Part shown: positions 34,773-45,548 of the stretch, piece after piece | Layout: every line of letters starts with the position of its first letter | Position numbering within the stretch: the stretch's first letter is position 1 | Source of the DNA: Pseudomonas sp. RIT-PI-r | Lineage (GTDB): Bacteria; Pseudomonadota; Gammaproteobacteria; Pseudomonadales; Pseudomonadaceae | Assembly: GCF_001297015.1 (NCBI RefSeq) | Contig: NZ_LIGE01000017.1 | Span: 1 to 64,000, forward strand | Direction of reading: 5' to 3' | Length of the DNA: 64,000 nt | Program-made: the position numbers and the translations under genes | The notes under the pieces: generated by a model | Seen by the model: the letters and a program-made list of their open reading frames with translations, nothing else | Databases searched by the model: none | Told to the model about the DNA's origin: nothing

Positions 34773-35960
34773 ATGGCAACGGTAGACCGCTGGCTGCTGC
34801 CAGATGGCATCGAAGAAGTACTGCCACCGGAAGCGGCGCGCATTGAAGTCGCGCGTCGTCAGGTGTTGGATCTGTTCCAGAGCTGGGGTTACGAGTTTGT
34901 CGTGACTCCCCATATCGAGTACCTGGAATCCCTGCTGACCGGCGCGGGCCAGGACCTGGATCTGCGTACCTTCAAGGTCATCGACCCGCAGTCGGGCCGG
35001 CAGATGGGTTTCCGTGCCGACATCACGCCGCAAGTGGCGCGCATCGATGCGCACACCCTGCGTCGCGAAGGTCCGAGCCGTCTGTGCTACGCCGGCAGCG
35101 TGTTGCACGCGCAGCCGCGTGCACTGTCGTCCTCGCGCAGCCCGATCCAGTTGGGCGCCGAGTTGTACGGCGACGCCAGCCCGAGCAGCGACGTTGAAGT
35201 GATCAGCCTGATGCTGGCCATGCTGCAACTGGCCGATGTGCCGGATGTGCACATGGACCTCGGTCATGTCGGCATCTACCGTGGTCTGGCGCGTGCCGCC
35301 GGTCTGTCCGGTGAAGTCGAGCAGCAGTTGTTCGATGCGTTGCAACGCAAGGCCATCGACGAGGTCATTACCTTGACCGAAGGCCTGCCGGCCGATCTGT
35401 CCGGCATGCTGCGTGCGCTGGTTGATCTGTGTGGCGGCCGTGAAGTGTTGAGCGCTGCTCGCGAGCGTCTGGCCAATGCGCCGGCGCCGGTATTGGCGGC
35501 ACTGGAAGATTTGCTGGCAATCGCCGAGCGTCTGTCGGCACGCTTCCCGGAGCTGCCGTTGTACTTCGATCTGGGCGAGTTGCGTGGCTACCACTACCAC
35601 ACCGGTGTGGTGTTCGCGGTGTTCGTACCGGGTGTTGGCCAGTCCATCGCTCAGGGCGGTCGCTACGACGACATCGGCGCGGATTTTGGCCGCGCGCGTC
35701 CGGCGACTGGCTTTTCCACCGATTTGAAAACCCTGGTGACCCTGGGGCGTGCTGAGATCGAGCTACCGTCTGGCGGTATCTGGATGCCTGACAGTACGGA
35801 TGCGGCACTCTGGCAGCAGGTTTGCCAGTTGCGCAGTGAGGGTCAGCGTGTCGTTCAGGCTTTGCCTGGGCAACCTTTGGCCGCCGCCCGTGATGCGGAC
35901 TGCGACCGGCAATTGATTCAGCAGAACGGGCTTTGGCAAGTATCGCCACTGGCTTCTTGA
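34773..35960 (+). CDS. hisZ: ATP phosphoribosyltransferase regulatory subunit
   Basis: A 395-residue histidyl-tRNA synthetase paralogue that lacks the anticodon-binding domain. It activates the short form of HisG in histidine synthesis. The start is [20 protein letters not shown] after aagggga. HisRS-like motifs are [35 protein letters not shown] and [10 protein letters not shown], ending in [17 protein letters not shown] and GGRYDDIG. It lies directly upstream of purA with a 54-base gap, the common pseudomonad order. Confidence 0.95.
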   Translation: MATVDRWLLPDGIEEVLPPEAARIEVARRQVLDLFQSWGYEFVVTPHIEYLESLLTGAGQDLDLRTFKVIDPQSGRQMGFRADITPQVARIDAHTLRREGPSRLCYAGSVLHAQPRALSSSRSPIQLGAELYGDASPSSDVEVISLMLAMLQLADVPDVHMDLGHVGIYRGLARAAGLSGEVEQQLFDALQRKAIDEVITLTEGLPADLSGMLRALVDLCGGREVLSAARERLANAPAPVLAALEDLLAIAERLSARFPELPLYFDLGELRGYHYHTGVVFAVFVPGVGQSIAQGGRYDDIGADFGRARPATGFSTDLKTLVTLGRAEIELPSGGIWMPDSTDAALWQQVCQLRSEGQRVVQALPGQPLAAARDADCDRQLIQQNGLWQVSPLAS

Positions 35961-37304
<1,344 letters not shown>

Positions 37305-37326
37305 TAAGTCGTTGATGTAAAAAAAC

Positions 37327-37350
37327 AAAGGCCCCTTAATCGGGGCCTTT
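37327..37350 (+). terminator. Rho-independent terminator after purA
   Basis: The sequence aaaggcccc-ttaatc-ggggccttt followed by gtcgttt forms a nine-base stem, 23 bases after the purA stop. Confidence 0.88.
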
Positions 37351-37444
37351 GTCGTTTATGCTTGTTGGACGGCATGACCTTTGCTGTGAATCTGCTTACA
37401 AGAGTGCCATCAAATTAATGGCGTCAGAAGTAGAGGTATTCACA

Positions 37445-39379
37445 GTGTCGGCCGTTCTCTCACTGTTACAAAGCCGTTTGTTGCGACCTGTATTCGTTAC
37501 CCTTGGTATCGCCCTTTTGGTGCAGGTGCTGGTGGCCGTTGCCCTGACGCGGAGCACCGTCACGGCGCTGGAAGCTGATCTGGCGGTGCGCCTTGGTGCC
37601 GACAGCCAGAAACTCTCCGGCGAACTGGAGCAGGCCGGGCGTGAAGTCACGTCGAGTCTCGATAACCTTTCTTCCAGTACTCGTCAGCGTTTGACCGCTG
37701 GTTTGTCTGCGCGTCTGAAGGATGAGCAGGCGCAACTGCGGGCGACCCTGGAAAAGGATCTGAAGGATTCGGCCAATGACATGGCACAGTTGCTCGCTTC
37801 GGTGGCGCCGCGCGCCATGTGGGACAGCGACGTGCCGACACTGTCCGAATTCGCTCGCCGGGCCCAGCGCAATCCCAACGTGCTGTTCGTGGTGTACGAC
37901 GATGCCACCGGTCAGCATCTGACCCGTTATCTCAACCGTGAAAACCCGATCAACAAGGCCTTGCTGGAAAAAGGCCAGGGTGAGCGTGCGCTGGATAAAG
38001 TGCTGGATGCGGCGAAGAACGATCCGTCGGTCTATTACCTCGAGGCCTCGATCAATCCCAATGGCGTGGAAATCGGCAAGGTGCTGATGGGTGTGTCCAC
38101 GGCCTCGGTGGAAACCGATCTGGCAGCGCTGGACAAGCGCTTCACGGCGCTGATTGCCAGCAGTGATCAGTTGGTCGGCGACAGTCTCAAGGGCGCTGCC
38201 GCAGACAGTGCCAAAGCCATGCAGTCGCGCCTGCAGTCGGCGCAGTCCACTGCGACCGAGATGAAATCCAATACCGCCAATACCGTTCAGGAAGCAGCGG
38301 CAACCTTGCGCTGGCGCATTGGCCTGGGTCTGGCGCTGGTCGGTTGCGGTGTGCTGTTGTTGCTGGCGGTAGTGTTGGGCCATCGCGTGGTCAATCGGCT
38401 GAAGATGCTCAATGCAGCGATGGACGATCTGGCTGCGGGCGAGGGCGACCTGACCAAGCGAGTACAGATCAACAGCAAAGACGAAATCGGCGACATGGCT
38501 TCGGCGGTCAATCGCTTTGTGGATAAGTTGCAGCCGATCGTGCGCGAGGCGGGCGATGTTGCGCAGCGCACCGGCGTCGAGATTGGCGCGATGACCCTGC
38601 GCAATGCCGGTGCAGATGCGGCGGCGGGCATGCAGCGTGATGAAGTGGCGGAGAGTCTGCGCGCACTGTCGCAAATGGCTGATGAGGCGCAGTCGGAAAG
38701 CCATGCCATGCAGGCCGCATTGAAGCAGGTTGTGGATATTCGCCAGGCGACTGACGAAAACACTCGTACGTCCGCCAAGGTCGGCAGTCTGATCGAAGCG
38801 CTGGCGGGGCAGGTCGATACCGGGGCGAAAGTGATCGAGCGACTGGCGCAGCAAAGCGAGCAGATTGAAGTGGTGCTGACGGTGATTCACGGGATCGCCG
38901 AGCAGACCAACCTGCTGGCGCTCAACGCGGCCATCGAAGCGGCGCGTGCTGGCGAAACCGGGCGCGGCTTTGCGGTGGTGGCCGACGAAGTTCGAGCGCT
39001 GGCGAGCAAGACACAAAGCTCTACCGGCGATATTCAGGCGCACATCGTCGCGTTGCAGCAGGGCGCGCGGGAGGCGGTCGAGGCGATCGGCCAGGCCGGA
39101 CGTCAGGCCAGCGAAGGGTTACTGGTGTTGCGTGACAGTGCGCGGTTGCAGCAATCGGTGCAGACGTCGGTTGAGCAGGTGCACGCGGCGATTGGCCTAG
39201 CGACGCAGGCGGCTGCACATCAGGCGCAGGGTGCGCAGGCTGTGCGTGGGCGCGTCGAGACGATTCATGCGCAGGCCGAGAAAGCGGCGCAGGCGGTGGT
39301 GGAGACCACAGCGAGTGGCAAGGTGCTGGATGGTCTGGCGGCGCAGCTGAAGGCGAGTCTGGGGCAGTTCAGGGCTTAG
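37445..39379 (+). CDS. Methyl-accepting chemotaxis protein
   Basis: A chemoreceptor of 644 residues. I prefer the GTG start ([15 protein letters not shown]), preceded by agaggt at good spacing; the ATG at 37418 would add nine residues. The first membrane helix is near residues 15-32 and the periplasmic ligand domain near 33-285 is mostly helical, with repeated Leu/Ala/Asp patterns and no recognisable Cache signature. The second helix lies near 288-312 and a HAMP follows ([15 protein letters not shown]). The signalling hairpin shows [20 protein letters not shown] and VADEVRALA near residue 485-520. The ligand is unknown. The gene is monocistronic between purA and a convergent iron transporter. 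Confidence 0.88.
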   Translation: MSAVLSLLQSRLLRPVFVTLGIALLVQVLVAVALTRSTVTALEADLAVRLGADSQKLSGELEQAGREVTSSLDNLSSSTRQRLTAGLSARLKDEQAQLRATLEKDLKDSANDMAQLLASVAPRAMWDSDVPTLSEFARRAQRNPNVLFVVYDDATGQHLTRYLNRENPINKALLEKGQGERALDKVLDAAKNDPSVYYLEASINPNGVEIGKVLMGVSTASVETDLAALDKRFTALIASSDQLVGDSLKGAAADSAKAMQSRLQSAQSTATEMKSNTANTVQEAAATLRWRIGLGLALVGCGVLLLLAVVLGHRVVNRLKMLNAAMDDLAAGEGDLTKRVQINSKDEIGDMASAVNRFVDKLQPIVREAGDVAQRTGVEIGAMTLRNAGADAAAGMQRDEVAESLRALSQMADEAQSESHAMQAALKQVVDIRQATDENTRTSAKVGSLIEALAGQVDTGAKVIERLAQQSEQIEVVLTVIHGIAEQTNLLALNAAIEAARAGETGRGFAVVADEVRALASKTQSSTGDIQAHIVALQQGAREAVEAIGQAGRQASEGLLVLRDSARLQQSVQTSVEQVHAAIGLATQAAAHQAQGAQAVRGRVETIHAQAEKAAQAVVETTASGKVLDGLAAQLKASLGQFRA

Positions 39380-39398
39380 TGTTGGCTGGGAGGGCCTC

Positions 39399-39463
39399 TT
39401 CGCGAGCAGGCTCGCTTCTACAGGGGGAACGCATTCCAATGTAGGAGCGAGCCTGCTCGCGAA
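39399..39463. repeat. REP-like inverted repeat, 'gagcctgctcgcga' type
   Basis: The arms ttcgcgagcaggctcgcttctaca and tgtaggagcgagcctgctcgcgaa are nearly perfect inverted copies separated by 17 bases. It lies between two convergent genes. Confidence 0.9.
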
Positions 39464-39470
39464 AGCTTTT

Positions 39471-41036
39471 TCAGCGGCTTAGATACATCCGCGTCGTCAG
39501 CAGATAGACCGGCAGCCCCGATACCAAAATCAACAGCGCTGCATAAGGCGCCGCCGCCGCAAACTCAACATTCGCGGTATGCGCCCAAACCTCAGTCGCC
39601 AGTGTATTAAGCCCGGTCGGACTCAGCAGCAACGTCGCCGTTAGCTCTTTCATCGCATCCAGAAACACCAGCGCAAACGCCGCACCCAATGCCGGGAAGA
39701 TGATCGGCAACGTCACCCGGCAAAACGCCGTGAACGACGAAGCGCCCAGCGTGCGTGCAGCCTCTTCCAGCTGCGGTGCAGCCTTGTTCAGGGCTGTGCG
39801 GATCGGCGCCTGTGCCAGCGGCAAAAACAGCAGCGCATAAGCGATCAGCAACAGTCCCGACGTTTGATAAAGCGCCGGGACGTAGTGCAGCGCGAAGTAC
39901 ACCAGCGTCAACGCAATCACCAATCCTGGCAGCGCATGCAGCAGATACGGCAGGCGCTCAGCCCAGATCGCCAGTTGGCCTTTGTAGCGCACCACCAGCA
40001 AACCGACCGGCACCGCCAGTGCCAGACACAGCGCCGCGCCGCCAAGCGACAACGCCAGCGACGACAGCAGTGCTTCGGTAATCGCTGCCACCGGGAATGC
40101 CGCCGAAGAGCCCACCGCCAGCCAATACGCCAACATCCCCAACGGAATGCCGCTGCCAACGACGGCCAGCATCAGGCAATACAACTGACCGACTGCGCCC
40201 CAAGGCCCAAGCCGAACCTGTTCAGCACGACGCGCCGCACCTTGACCTGTACGCACATGCCGGCCTTTACCGCGTACGCGCAACTCCAGCCACAACAGCA
40301 CCAGACACAACGCCAGCAGCACAGCAGACAGCATCGCCGCGTTGGCATTGCTGAATTCCAGTTCGAATTGCTGGTAGATCGCCGTGGTGAAGGTCTGCAG
40401 ACCAATAATCGACAGTGCGCCGAACTCCACCAGCATGTGCAAGGCAATCAGCAGCGACCCCGCCAGCAGTGACGGCCAGAGCAGCGGCAGGGTGACGCGG
40501 AAAAAAACGCCCCAGCGATTCTGTCCCAGCGTGCGCGCCGACTCTTCGAGGGATGGATCAAGATTGCGCAACGTCGCCGCCACCGGTAAGAAGATCAGCG
40601 GGTATTTAGACAGGCTCATCACCAGAATCGCCCCGCCAAGGCCTTCGAACTGCGAACTCAGCGAGACCCAAGTGAAGCTGCTGACAAATGCCGGTACCGC
40701 GAACGGCAGGCACAAAATCACTCCCCACAGGCGCCGTCCCGGCAGATTGCTGCGTTCCAGCAGCCAGGCCAGCGACAGGCCGATGACGCCGCACGTGAGG
40801 GTTACGCCAACCATCAGCGCCAGAGTATTGCGCAGCAGGCCGAATACATACGGGCGCCACAACAAGTGCAGCGCCTCGGCCCAGCCGGCCTGCCAGGCTT
40901 TGAGCCCGACATAAGCGAGCGGCAACAGGCTTAGCACTACCAGCAGCAACACCGGCAACACCAGCCAGATCGATGGCCGCTTGCGCTTTGGTACGTAACC
41001 CCCGCGCGGGGCGGGGGCGGATAACGATGCGGCCAT
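39471..41036 (-). CDS. Ferric iron ABC transporter permease (FbpB type)
   Basis: A 521-residue inner-membrane permease made of two fused BPD_transp_1 units, about 12 membrane segments in all. Each half carries an EAA loop for the ATPase: ESARTLGQNRWGVFFRVTLP in the first and EAARTLGASSFTAFCRVTLP in the second. This fused form is typical of FbpB/AfuB iron permeases. The start ATG overlaps the stop of the binding-protein gene by one base. No ATPase gene (fbpC) follows, so the energising subunit must be encoded elsewhere. Confidence 0.9.
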   Translation of the reverse strand: MAASLSAPAPRGGYVPKRKRPSIWLVLPVLLLVVLSLLPLAYVGLKAWQAGWAEALHLLWRPYVFGLLRNTLALMVGVTLTCGVIGLSLAWLLERSNLPGRRLWGVILCLPFAVPAFVSSFTWVSLSSQFEGLGGAILVMSLSKYPLIFLPVAATLRNLDPSLEESARTLGQNRWGVFFRVTLPLLWPSLLAGSLLIALHMLVEFGALSIIGLQTFTTAIYQQFELEFSNANAAMLSAVLLALCLVLLWLELRVRGKGRHVRTGQGAARRAEQVRLGPWGAVGQLYCLMLAVVGSGIPLGMLAYWLAVGSSAAFPVAAITEALLSSLALSLGGAALCLALAVPVGLLVVRYKGQLAIWAERLPYLLHALPGLVIALTLVYFALHYVPALYQTSGLLLIAYALLFLPLAQAPIRTALNKAAPQLEEAARTLGASSFTAFCRVTLPIIFPALGAAFALVFLDAMKELTATLLLSPTGLNTLATEVWAHTANVEFAAAAPYAALLILVSGLPVYLLTTRMYLSR

Positions 41037-42046
41037 CAGTTCAAGCCAACTTCACGTTCCAGCTCCAGCGCTTCTTCGGCATTGCCCAGATCGGCCGGCG
41101 TTACATTCGGCGCTTCCAGTTCGCTGAACGGCTTGAGCCCGCGATCCGATTCCATGCCTTTGTGCAGCGGGTATTCGGCGGTGGTCTGAGTGATCACGCG
41201 CTGGCCTTCTTCGCTGGCCATGTAGGCGAGGAATTGCTGTGCTTCTTTTGGATGTTTGCTGGATTTCAGCACGGCAGCGCTCGAAACAGTGATCAAGCCG
41301 CCCGCATCGCCGCCAGTGAAATAATGCAATTTCGAATCAAGTTTGCCTTTCTCGCGTTGCAGGGCAAACCAGTAGTAGTTGTTGACCAGAACTGTGGCGA
41401 CTTCGCCGTTTTCCACCGCTTTGAGGGCGACCATATTGTTGCTGTAGGTCTTGCCGAAAGCGCGCAGGCCGGTCAGCCATTCTTCTGCGGCGTCACGACC
41501 GTGCATCTTGATGATTGCGACAGCCTGTTCCTGAAACGCGCCGCTGGTCGGGACGAAGCCGACCTTGCCTTGCCATTGCGGATCGGAAAACTCCATCACC
41601 GATTTCGGCAGGTCTTTTTCATCGACCAGTTTCGGGTTGTAGGCGACAACGCGAACCCGCGCTGTCACACCGATCCAGGTGCCGTTACCGGCGACATATT
41701 TTTCCGGCAGAACGGCCAGCGTGGCGTCATCGGTCTTGGCCAGCAGGCCCAGTTCGCCGAGATTGTTCAGCGGTGGCGACTCCTCGGTGTAGATCACGTC
41801 GGCGGGGGAGCGGTCGCCTTCTTCGATGATCTGGCTGGCGAGTTGATTGCTGCTGCCCTTGCGCACGTTGACGTGAATACCGGTCTTGGCTTCAAAGGCT
41901 TTGGCGATCGCGTCGCCGACTTCTTTATGCTGGCCGTTATAGAGAGTCAGGGAAACCGCATCGGCAGCCTGGGTGAGGGGAGTGGCGAGCGCCAGGCCGA
42001 GGAGGGTGAAGGTCAGGCCTCGGCGCAGGGTATTTCGAAACGTCAT
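41036..42046 (-). CDS. Ferric iron-binding periplasmic protein (FbpA type)
   Basis: A 336-residue periplasmic solute-binding protein with a signal peptide cleaved near LTQAADA. The fold shows LTLYNGQHKEVGDAIAKAFE, VRKGSSNQLASQI, VIYTEESPPLNNL and VLVNNYYWF. The adjacent tyrosines in the last motif are those that bind Fe3+ in FbpA-type ferric-binding proteins. The permease gene follows with one base of overlap. A candidate Fur-type palindrome lies about 40 bases upstream of the start, which would make the pair iron-repressed. Confidence 0.9.
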   Translation of the reverse strand: MTFRNTLRRGLTFTLLGLALATPLTQAADAVSLTLYNGQHKEVGDAIAKAFEAKTGIHVNVRKGSSNQLASQIIEEGDRSPADVIYTEESPPLNNLGELGLLAKTDDATLAVLPEKYVAGNGTWIGVTARVRVVAYNPKLVDEKDLPKSVMEFSDPQWQGKVGFVPTSGAFQEQAVAIIKMHGRDAAEEWLTGLRAFGKTYSNNMVALKAVENGEVATVLVNNYYWFALQREKGKLDSKLHYFTGGDAGGLITVSSAAVLKSSKHPKEAQQFLAYMASEEGQRVITQTTAEYPLHKGMESDRGLKPFSELEAPNVTPADLGNAEEALELEREVGLN

Positions 42047-42083
42047 TCGCAGGGTTCCTCACTGTCGCATTGCAAAAACTTGC

Positions 42084-42105
42084 AACAATGATAAACGATA
42101 TTGTT
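42084..42105 (-). promoter_or_regulatory. Candidate Fur-type operator before the iron transporter
   Basis: The sequence aacaatgataaacgatattgtt has perfect six-base arms (aacaat/attgtt) and is AT-rich with GAT repeats, as in Fur boxes. It lies 38-59 bases upstream of the start codon of the iron-binding protein gene. The match to the 19-base consensus is partial. Confidence 0.4.
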
Positions 42106-42161
42106 TCTCAAGTGCGCCTTGCGAGAGGCCGCCAGCTCTGATACGGCGGGCTACGCTGAAA

Positions 42162-42248
42162 TGTAGGAGCTGCCGAAGGCTGCGATCTCTTGATCTTGCT
42201 CTTTGAAAAAACAAGATCAAGAGATCGCAGCCTTCGGCAGCTCCTACA
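42162..42248. repeat. REP-like inverted repeat, 'gtaggagctgccgaaggctgcgatc' type
   Basis: The arms tgtaggagctgccgaaggct...gatctcttgatcttg and caagatcaagagatc...ggcagctcctaca form a long, nearly perfect palindrome upstream of the iron transporter operon. Confidence 0.9.
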
Positions 42249-42279
42249 GTGGGATTCTGGTTTTCTGGAAGGCAGAAAC

Positions 42280-42304
42280 GCAAAAACCCGCTTTCGCGGG
42301 TTTC
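42280..42304 (-). terminator. Rho-independent terminator of the first tRNA-Leu
   Basis: On the minus strand, acccgc-gaaa-gcgggt followed by ttttgc forms a GNRA-looped hairpin with a T run, about 35 bases after the tRNA 3' end. Confidence 0.9.
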
Positions 42305-42338
42305 TGTGAAATCCAAGGCCGTAACCTTGAATTTGAAT

Positions 42339-42425
42339 TGGTGCCCAGAAGAAGACTCGAACTTCCACGACCGTAAGGTCACCAGCACCTGAAGCTGGCG
42401 TGTCTACCAATTTCACCATCTGGGC
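42339..42425 (-). tRNA. tRNA-Leu (anticodon CAG)
   Basis: An 87-base minus-strand tRNA from gcccaga to tctgggc plus an encoded CCA. The anticodon arm is ccagc-ttcaggt-gctgg with anticodon CAG, reading CUG codons. The long variable arm (tgaccttacggtcg) marks it as class II, as leucine tRNAs are. The T arm contains gttcgagtc. It is identical to the copy at 42606-42692. Confidence 0.97.
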
Positions 42426-42460
42426 AATCATCGCGAGCGTTGCCGCTGTTGATGTGGCGC

Positions 42461-42489
42461 ACTATACGGAGCGCCTTTTGATCTGTAAA
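42461..42489 (-). promoter_or_regulatory. Promoter of the first tRNA-Leu
   Basis: On the minus strand TTTACA, a 17-base spacer and TATAGT form a strong sigma-70-type promoter, followed by the GC-rich discriminator gcgcc that is typical of stringently controlled stable RNA genes. It ends 36 bases before the tRNA 5' end. Confidence 0.8.
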
Positions 42490-42541
42490 CCCCTGATTTG
42501 ATTTTAATAAATCAGTTTTAAGAAAACCCGGGTTTAGAATG

Positions 42542-42567
42542 CAAAAAACCCGCTTTCGCGGGTTTTG
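42542..42567 (-). terminator. Rho-independent terminator of the second tRNA-Leu
   Basis: On the minus strand, aacccgc-gaaa-gcgggtt followed by ttttgc forms a hairpin nearly identical to the one after the first copy. Confidence 0.9.
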
Positions 42568-42605
42568 TGTGAGTCTTGAAACTGATCTAGTCTCAAACTC
42601 GAAAT

Positions 42606-42692
42606 TGGTGCCCAGAAGAAGACTCGAACTTCCACGACCGTAAGGTCACCAGCACCTGAAGCTGGCGTGTCTACCAATTTCACCATCTGGGC
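42606..42692 (-). tRNA. tRNA-Leu (anticodon CAG)
   Basis: A second copy with the same 87 bases as the first, including CCA and the long variable arm. The two copies are 180 bases apart. Each has its own promoter and terminator, so they are separate transcription units made by duplication of a whole cassette. Confidence 0.97.
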
Positions 42693-42727
42693 AGTATCGG
42701 CAACGCTGTGCGTCGTCGATGGCGCGC

Positions 42728-42756
42728 ACTATACGGAGCGTCTTTTTAACTGTAAA
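42728..42756 (-). promoter_or_regulatory. Promoter of the second tRNA-Leu
   Basis: On the minus strand TTTACA, a 17-base spacer and TATAGT match the promoter of the other copy, with discriminator gcgcgcc. The spacer also shares the block gacgctccg with gcgctccg of the first. Confidence 0.8.
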
Positions 42757-42917
42757 CCCCTCTCAGCAAAAAACATGATTTTTTTTACCGGCGGTGTGCA
42801 AAACGGCTTCCAAGTGACGCTGCAGGCCCTGATATGGGCCTTATAGAGTCGGAAATTTCCCGTTTCATGGCGCCTATGCCAAACTAACCCGCATATAGAC
42901 AAGGTGAAAACTCTCTA

Positions 42918-45548
42918 ATGGCCGATTGGCAGTCCCTCGATCCCGAGGCCGCTCGTGAAGCGGAAAAATATGAAAACCCTATTCCTAGCCGCGAACTGAT
43001 CCTGGCGCACCTCGCCGATCGGGGTTCGCCTGCTGCCCGCGAGCAACTGGTCGAAGAGTTCGGTCTGACCACCGAAGACCAGATCGAAGCCCTGCGCCGC
43101 CGTCTGCGCGCCATGGAGCGCGACGCACAACTGATCTACACCCGTCGTGGCACCTACGCGCCGGTCGACAAGCTTGACCTGATCCTCGGTCGCATCAGCG
43201 GTCACCGTGACGGTTTCGGCTTCCTGGTGCCGGACGACGGCAGCGATGACCTGTTCATGAGCCCGGCGCAAATGCGTCTGGTGTTTGACGGTGACCGTGC
43301 GCTGGCCCGCGTTTCGGGCCTCGACCGTCGCGGTCGCCGCGAAGGCGTGATCGTCGAAGTGGTCTCGCGTGCTCACGAAACCATCGTCGGTCGCTACTTT
43401 GAAGAAGGCGGCATCGGTTTTGTCGTTGCCGACAACCCGAAGATCCAGCAGGAAGTGCTGGTGACGCCGGGCCGCAACGCCAACGCGCAGATCGGTCAGT
43501 TCGTCGAGGTGAAAATCACCCACTGGCCGACGCCGCGTTTCCAGCCGCAAGGCGATGTGGTCGAAGTGGTCGGCAACTACATGGCGCCGGGCATGGAAAT
43601 CGACGTTGCGTTGCGCACCTACGATATCCCGCACGTCTGGCCTGAAGCGGTTCTGAAAGAAGCCGCCAAGCTCAAGCCGGAAGTCGAAGAGAAAGACAAA
43701 GAGAAGCGCGTCGACCTGCGCCATCTGCCGTTCGTCACCATCGACGGCGAAGATGCCCGCGACTTCGACGACGCTGTTTATTGCGAAGCCAAGCCGGGCA
43801 AGCTGCGCCTGTTCTCCGGCGGCTGGAAGTTGTACGTGGCGATTGCCGACGTTTCCAGCTACGTGAAAATCGGTTCGGCGCTGGACAATGAAGCGCAAGT
43901 GCGCGGCAACTCGGTGTACTTCCCCGAGCGCGTCGTGCCGATGCTGCCTGAGCAGCTGTCCAACGGCCTGTGCTCGCTGAACCCGCACGTCGATCGTCTG
44001 GCCATGGTTTGCGAGATGACCATCTCCAAGTCCGGCGAAATGACCGACTACTGCTTCTATGAAGCGGTGATCCACTCCCACGCTCGTCTGACCTACAACA
44101 AAGTCAGCGCGATGCTGGAAACGCCGAAAATCACCGAAGCGCGTCAGCTTCGCGGTGAGTACAACGACGTTCTGCCGCACCTCAAGCAGCTTTATGCGCT
44201 GTACAAGGTGCTGCTGGCTGCCCGTCACGTCCGTGGCGCGATCGATTTCGAAACGCAGGAAACCCGAATCATCTTCGGTACCGAGCGCAAGATTGCCGAA
44301 ATCCGTCCGACCACCCGTAACGATGCGCACAAGCTGATCGAAGAATGCATGCTGGCGGCCAACGTGGCCACCGCCGAATTCCTCAAGAAGCATGAAATTC
44401 CTGCGTTGTATCGCGTCCACGATGGTCCGCCGCCGGAGCGTCTGGAAAAACTTCGTGCGTTCCTCGGCGAGCTCGGCCTGTCCCTGCACAAAGGCAAGGA
44501 CGGTCCATCGCCGAAGGACTACCAGGCACTGCTGGCGAGCATCAAGGATCGTCCGGATTTCCACCTGATCCAGACCGTAATGCTGCGTTCGCTGAGCCAG
44601 GCGGTGTACAGCGCTGACAATCAGGGCCACTTCGGCCTGAATTACGAAGCCTATACCCACTTCACTTCGCCGATCCGTCGTTACCCGGACCTGCTGACGC
44701 ACCGCGCAATCCGCAGCGTGATCCATTCGAAGCAGGACACCCCGCACGTTCGTCGTGCCGGTGCGATGACCATTCCGAAGGCGCGCATCTATCCGTACGA
44801 CGAAGCGGCACTGGAGCAACTCGGCGAGCAATGCTCGATGAGCGAACGCCGTGCCGATGAAGCGACCCGCGACGTCGTGAACTGGCTCAAGTGCGAGTTC
44901 ATGAAAGATCGTGTGGGCGAGTCTTTCCCGGGCGTGATCACTGCGGTGACCGGTTTTGGTCTGTTCGTCGAGCTGACCGATATTTACGTCGAAGGCCTGG
45001 TGCACGTCACCGCGCTGCCGGGCGATTACTACCACTTCGATCCTGTGCATCACCGCTTGGCGGGCGAGCGCACCGGTCGTAGCTTCCGTCTCGGCGATAC
45101 CGTTGAAGTGCGCGTCATGCGCGTTGACCTCGACGAGCGCAAGATCGACTTCGAGATGGCCGAAAAAACCATCAGTGCGCCGATCGGCCGCAAGAAGCGT
45201 GGTGCTGAAACTGCCGCACCAGCCGCGAAGGAAAAAGCCGAAGCTGCGCCAGCGAAAACCGCTGGTCGCCGTCCGGCCAAAGAGAAAGCTGCCGAAGCCT
45301 ATCGCCCAAGCGACGCCGTGGCGAAAAACGCCGAGCTGCGCAAAAGCCGTGAAATGAAGAAGGCTCTGCTTTCCGACGCCAAAAACGGTGGTAAAGCGGC
45401 GCCTGGGGGAAAGACCGGGCGGTCGGCGCCTGAAAAGGCCTCCGGCAGCAAGCCAGCAAAACCGAGCAAACACCGTAAAGGCCCGCCAAAAGCGGGTTCT
45501 GCTCCAGCCAAAAGTGGCGGGGCGCGTAAACCGAAGGCGAAGTCATGA
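42918..45548 (+). CDS. rnr: Ribonuclease R
   Basis: An 876-residue processive 3'-5' exoribonuclease that can degrade structured RNA. A winged-helix N terminus precedes cold-shock domains (GHRDGFGFLVPDDG). The catalytic RNB domain carries the acidic cluster DGEDARDFDDAV near residues 276-287, and the HFTSPIRRYPDLLTHR signature follows. An S1 domain starts near residue 665 (GVITAVTGFGLFVEL). The last 120 residues are a Lys/Ala/Pro-rich basic tail that helps bind ribosomes and RNA. The rlmB start overlaps the stop by four bases (ATGA). Confidence 0.97.
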   Translation: MADWQSLDPEAAREAEKYENPIPSRELILAHLADRGSPAAREQLVEEFGLTTEDQIEALRRRLRAMERDAQLIYTRRGTYAPVDKLDLILGRISGHRDGFGFLVPDDGSDDLFMSPAQMRLVFDGDRALARVSGLDRRGRREGVIVEVVSRAHETIVGRYFEEGGIGFVVADNPKIQQEVLVTPGRNANAQIGQFVEVKITHWPTPRFQPQGDVVEVVGNYMAPGMEIDVALRTYDIPHVWPEAVLKEAAKLKPEVEEKDKEKRVDLRHLPFVTIDGEDARDFDDAVYCEAKPGKLRLFSGGWKLYVAIADVSSYVKIGSALDNEAQVRGNSVYFPERVVPMLPEQLSNGLCSLNPHVDRLAMVCEMTISKSGEMTDYCFYEAVIHSHARLTYNKVSAMLETPKITEARQLRGEYNDVLPHLKQLYALYKVLLAARHVRGAIDFETQETRIIFGTERKIAEIRPTTRNDAHKLIEECMLAANVATAEFLKKHEIPALYRVHDGPPPERLEKLRAFLGELGLSLHKGKDGPSPKDYQALLASIKDRPDFHLIQTVMLRSLSQAVYSADNQGHFGLNYEAYTHFTSPIRRYPDLLTHRAIRSVIHSKQDTPHVRRAGAMTIPKARIYPYDEAALEQLGEQCSMSERRADEATRDVVNWLKCEFMKDRVGESFPGVITAVTGFGLFVELTDIYVEGLVHVTALPGDYYHFDPVHHRLAGERTGRSFRLGDTVEVRVMRVDLDERKIDFEMAEKTISAPIGRKKRGAETAAPAAKEKAEAAPAKTAGRRPAKEKAAEAYRPSDAVAKNAELRKSREMKKALLSDAKNGGKAAPGGKTGRSAPEKASGSKPAKPSKHRKGPPKAGSAPAKSGGARKPKAKS

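Noticed and set aside
34580..34846. 88-codon plus-strand frame before hisZ
   Set aside because: It overlaps the hisZ start in another frame, is Arg-rich without any recognisable feature, and is not the expected DUF2065 protein.
42915..45473. 852-codon open frame on the minus strand over rnr
   Set aside because: It mirrors the ribonuclease R gene on the opposite strand; no start site, signal or domain supports it.
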